This document shows, in pieces, positions 5,586 to 6,327 of a DNA stretch of 6,327 nucleotides (positions are counted from its first letter, which is position 1; each line of letters begins with the position of its first letter). A model generated the notes under the pieces. The model made no database searches. It had not been told where the DNA came from and saw only the letters and a program-made list of their open reading frames with translations. Origin of the DNA: a bacterium. GTDB lineage: Bacteria > Actinomycetota > Humimicrobiia > Humimicrobiales > Humimicrobiaceae. The stretch lies in contig JAUWQC010000059.1 of assembly GCA_030611285.1 (NCBI GenBank), forward strand, positions 1-6,327. The letters are read 5' to 3'. Both the position numbers and the translations under genes were made by a program.

Positions 5586-5716
5586 TCGGCATATAAGCCA
5601 TTGCCTTAAATGATTGTAGTCATGGAATAATTTTTGAGTATCATTTTAGATGATAATTTTAAATAGATAATTTTATAATAAAACAAGTTGGCAACAGACT
5701 CATATGCCGATTACGT
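5580..5716 (+). repeat. attC-like recombination site 2 (right end of array)
   Basis: Left arm GATAACTCGGCATATAAGCC (5580-5599) continuing to 5605 pairs with the right arm 5690-5713, whose core is CATATGCCGATTA. The stem has an unpaired C on the left. The 84-nt AT-rich centre contains a further hairpin TATCAT/ATGATA (5639-5655). The right core reads ATTACGT instead of GTTRRRY, so the conserved G is missing. This 137-bp palindrome marks the boundary to the polA side. Confidence 0.6.
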
Positions 5717-5725
5717 CAGATTGTG

Positions 5726-5748
5726 TGAAAACTATTTTCAGTTTTTTT
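5726..5748 (+). terminator. Weak intrinsic terminator at the end of the cassette array
   Basis: TGAAAA-CTA-TTTTCA forms a 6-bp AT-rich stem followed by G and seven T residues (5742-5748). The stem is weak but the T run is good. It lies just right of the last attC-like site and would separate cassette transcription from polA. Confidence 0.4.
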
Positions 5749-5791
5749 GGTCAGAAACTAAAAAGAGTAGCATAAAATTATTCTTGTTAAA

Positions 5792-5800
5792 TGCTATAAT
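5792..5800 (+). promoter_or_regulatory. Extended -10 promoter upstream of polA
   Basis: TGC-TATAAT is a perfect extended -10 motif (TGN plus TATAAT). The -35 region at 17 bp (TAAAAT, 5772-5777) is poor, as is common for extended -10 promoters. The start would be near 5807, leaving a leader of about 150 nt before polA. Confidence 0.5.
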
Positions 5801-5890
5801 ATATAAGATTGCGCAAAGGTATCATTTTTTTTACCAGGTGCTAATAAAAATTATTAAAAATCTTTAAAGACCTAATCTTTTAGCGTGAAT

Positions 5891-5968
5891 ATGGTTAAAC
5901 TAAAAGAATATTTATTTACCGGATGGTTTGAAGCAGTAGTTTCAGGAGTTTTAATTGAAAAGTGGTAA
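5891..5968 (+). CDS. Possible 25-aa leader peptide overlapping polA
   Basis: ATG at 5891 opens 25 codons (MVKLKEYLFTGWFEAVVSG then VLIEKW) and stops at 5968, overlapping the polA start at 5955 in another frame. I see no good ribosome site. It could be a chance frame, or it could couple translation to polA. No similarity is recognised. Confidence 0.15.
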   Translation: MVKLKEYLFTGWFEAVVSGVLIEKW

Positions 5969-6327
5969 AAATAATAAAGTTATTTTAATTGATGGAAATA
6001 ATATTGCGTACAGAGCCTTTTATGCAATTCCTGATAGTATTTCCACTTCATCGGGTATTATAACTAACGCTGTTTTAGGATTCACAAATATGCTGTTAAA
6101 ACTTATAGAAGAACAACATCCGGATACAATAATATGTACATTTGACAGTAAGGTTCCAACATTCAGACATAAAATATTCGACCGGTATAAAATAAATAGG
6201 AAGAAAATGCCTGAAGATTTATCAAGCCAGTTTCCTTTAATTAAAGAGGTTCTGGATGCCTTTAATATTATTTATTTAGAAAAAGATGATTTTGAAGCCG
6301 ATGACATACTTGCAGGAATAGTAAATA
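5955..6327 (+). CDS. polA: DNA polymerase I, N-terminal 5'-3' exonuclease part (cut by window end)
   Basis: DNA polymerase I fills gaps and removes RNA primers during replication and repair. The 124 codons present lie in the 5'-3' exonuclease (FEN-like) domain. They include KVILIDGNNIAYRAFYAIP with metal-binding Asp13, FDSKVPTFRHKIFDRYKINR (63-82, the DNA-binding Arg/Tyr/Lys stretch, equivalent to FDAGKPTFRHELYPEYKANR-like sequences) and DDFEADDILAGIV (111-123), the second acidic metal cluster. The start is TTG at 5955, preceded by CAGGAG (5943-5948) with ideal 6-nt spacing; no ATG or GTG fits the frame better. The rest of the exonuclease and the polymerase domains lie beyond the window. This end marks the return to conserved chromosomal sequence after the cassette array. 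Confidence 0.93.
   Translation, partial: MKSGKNNKVILIDGNNIAYRAFYAIPDSISTSSGIITNAVLGFTNMLLKLIEEQHPDTIICTFDSKVPTFRHKIFDRYKINRKKMPEDLSSQFPLIKEVLDAFNIIYLEKDDFEADDILAGIVN

Larger units (their letters stand above)
4947..5710 (+). mobile_element. Integron-like gene cassette 2
   Basis: This 764-bp unit begins TTATCTGCCATTGCGGGAG after the core G at 4946 and ends at A5710 of the second palindrome. Its first 19-20 bases are complementary to 5565-5585, just left of and inside its own attC-like site, with one mismatch and one extra base. Joining A5710 to T4947 would create a hairpin with arms of about 40 bp and only a few mismatches. The single gene is a broken pRiA4b ORF-3 homologue, clearly more AT-rich than cassette 1. 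Confidence 0.65.

Noticed and set aside
5812..5846. Terminator around GGTA…TACC before polA
   Set aside because: Only 4 bp of stem with the T run inside the loop and no T tract after it.

Overview
The window is AT-rich bacterial DNA. It carries a conserved + strand chromosomal block (hisA-hisF-hisIE-pfkA at 165-3392 and the start of polA from 5955). An accessory stretch of about 2.4 kb (roughly 3.55-5.72 kb) separates the two parts. Low GC, purine-rich Shine-Dalgarno sites, GTG/TTG starts, fused HisIE and class I glycolytic/histidine genes fit a low-GC anaerobic, Firmicutes-like or candidate-phylum bacterium. The sequence alone does not identify the lineage.

Left block. hisA and hisF overlap by 4 bp (ATGA). 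hisIE follows after about 100 bp, and pfkA follows within about 13 bp. These enzymes carry out four steps of histidine synthesis around PRPP-ATP (HisE, HisI, HisA, HisF). HisF needs the glutaminase HisH, which is not in the window. The PfkA-family protein lacks the usual Mg-ATP aspartate of the GGDGS motif (GGTGS instead). A class II tRNA-Leu(CAA) gene with its own sigma70-type promoter lies downstream on the - strand.

Accessory region. It begins with a near-consensus promoter that fires straight into an 18-bp hairpin with a T tract. Next comes a decayed XRE-type HTH gene joined in frame to the last ~45-50 residues of an integron-integrase-like tyrosine recombinase. After that lie two gene units, each followed by a long imperfect palindrome: a 137-aa small membrane protein (unit 1), and a pRiA4b ORF-3-like gene broken by three clustered stops (unit 2).

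The start of each unit, immediately after a (G)TTA core, is complementary to the sequence just before the left arm of its own downstream palindrome. If either unit were excised as a circle at the TTA core, it would rebuild one long hairpin with arms of about 40 bp or more. This is the hallmark of integron gene cassettes with attC sites, but with end complementarity far longer than the usual 7-bp R boxes. I read 4231-5716 as a small, probably now immobile, integron-like cassette array inserted between pfkA/tRNA-Leu and polA.

Right block. A weak terminator and an extended -10 promoter precede polA, which starts at a TTG with a well-placed RBS and runs off the window.
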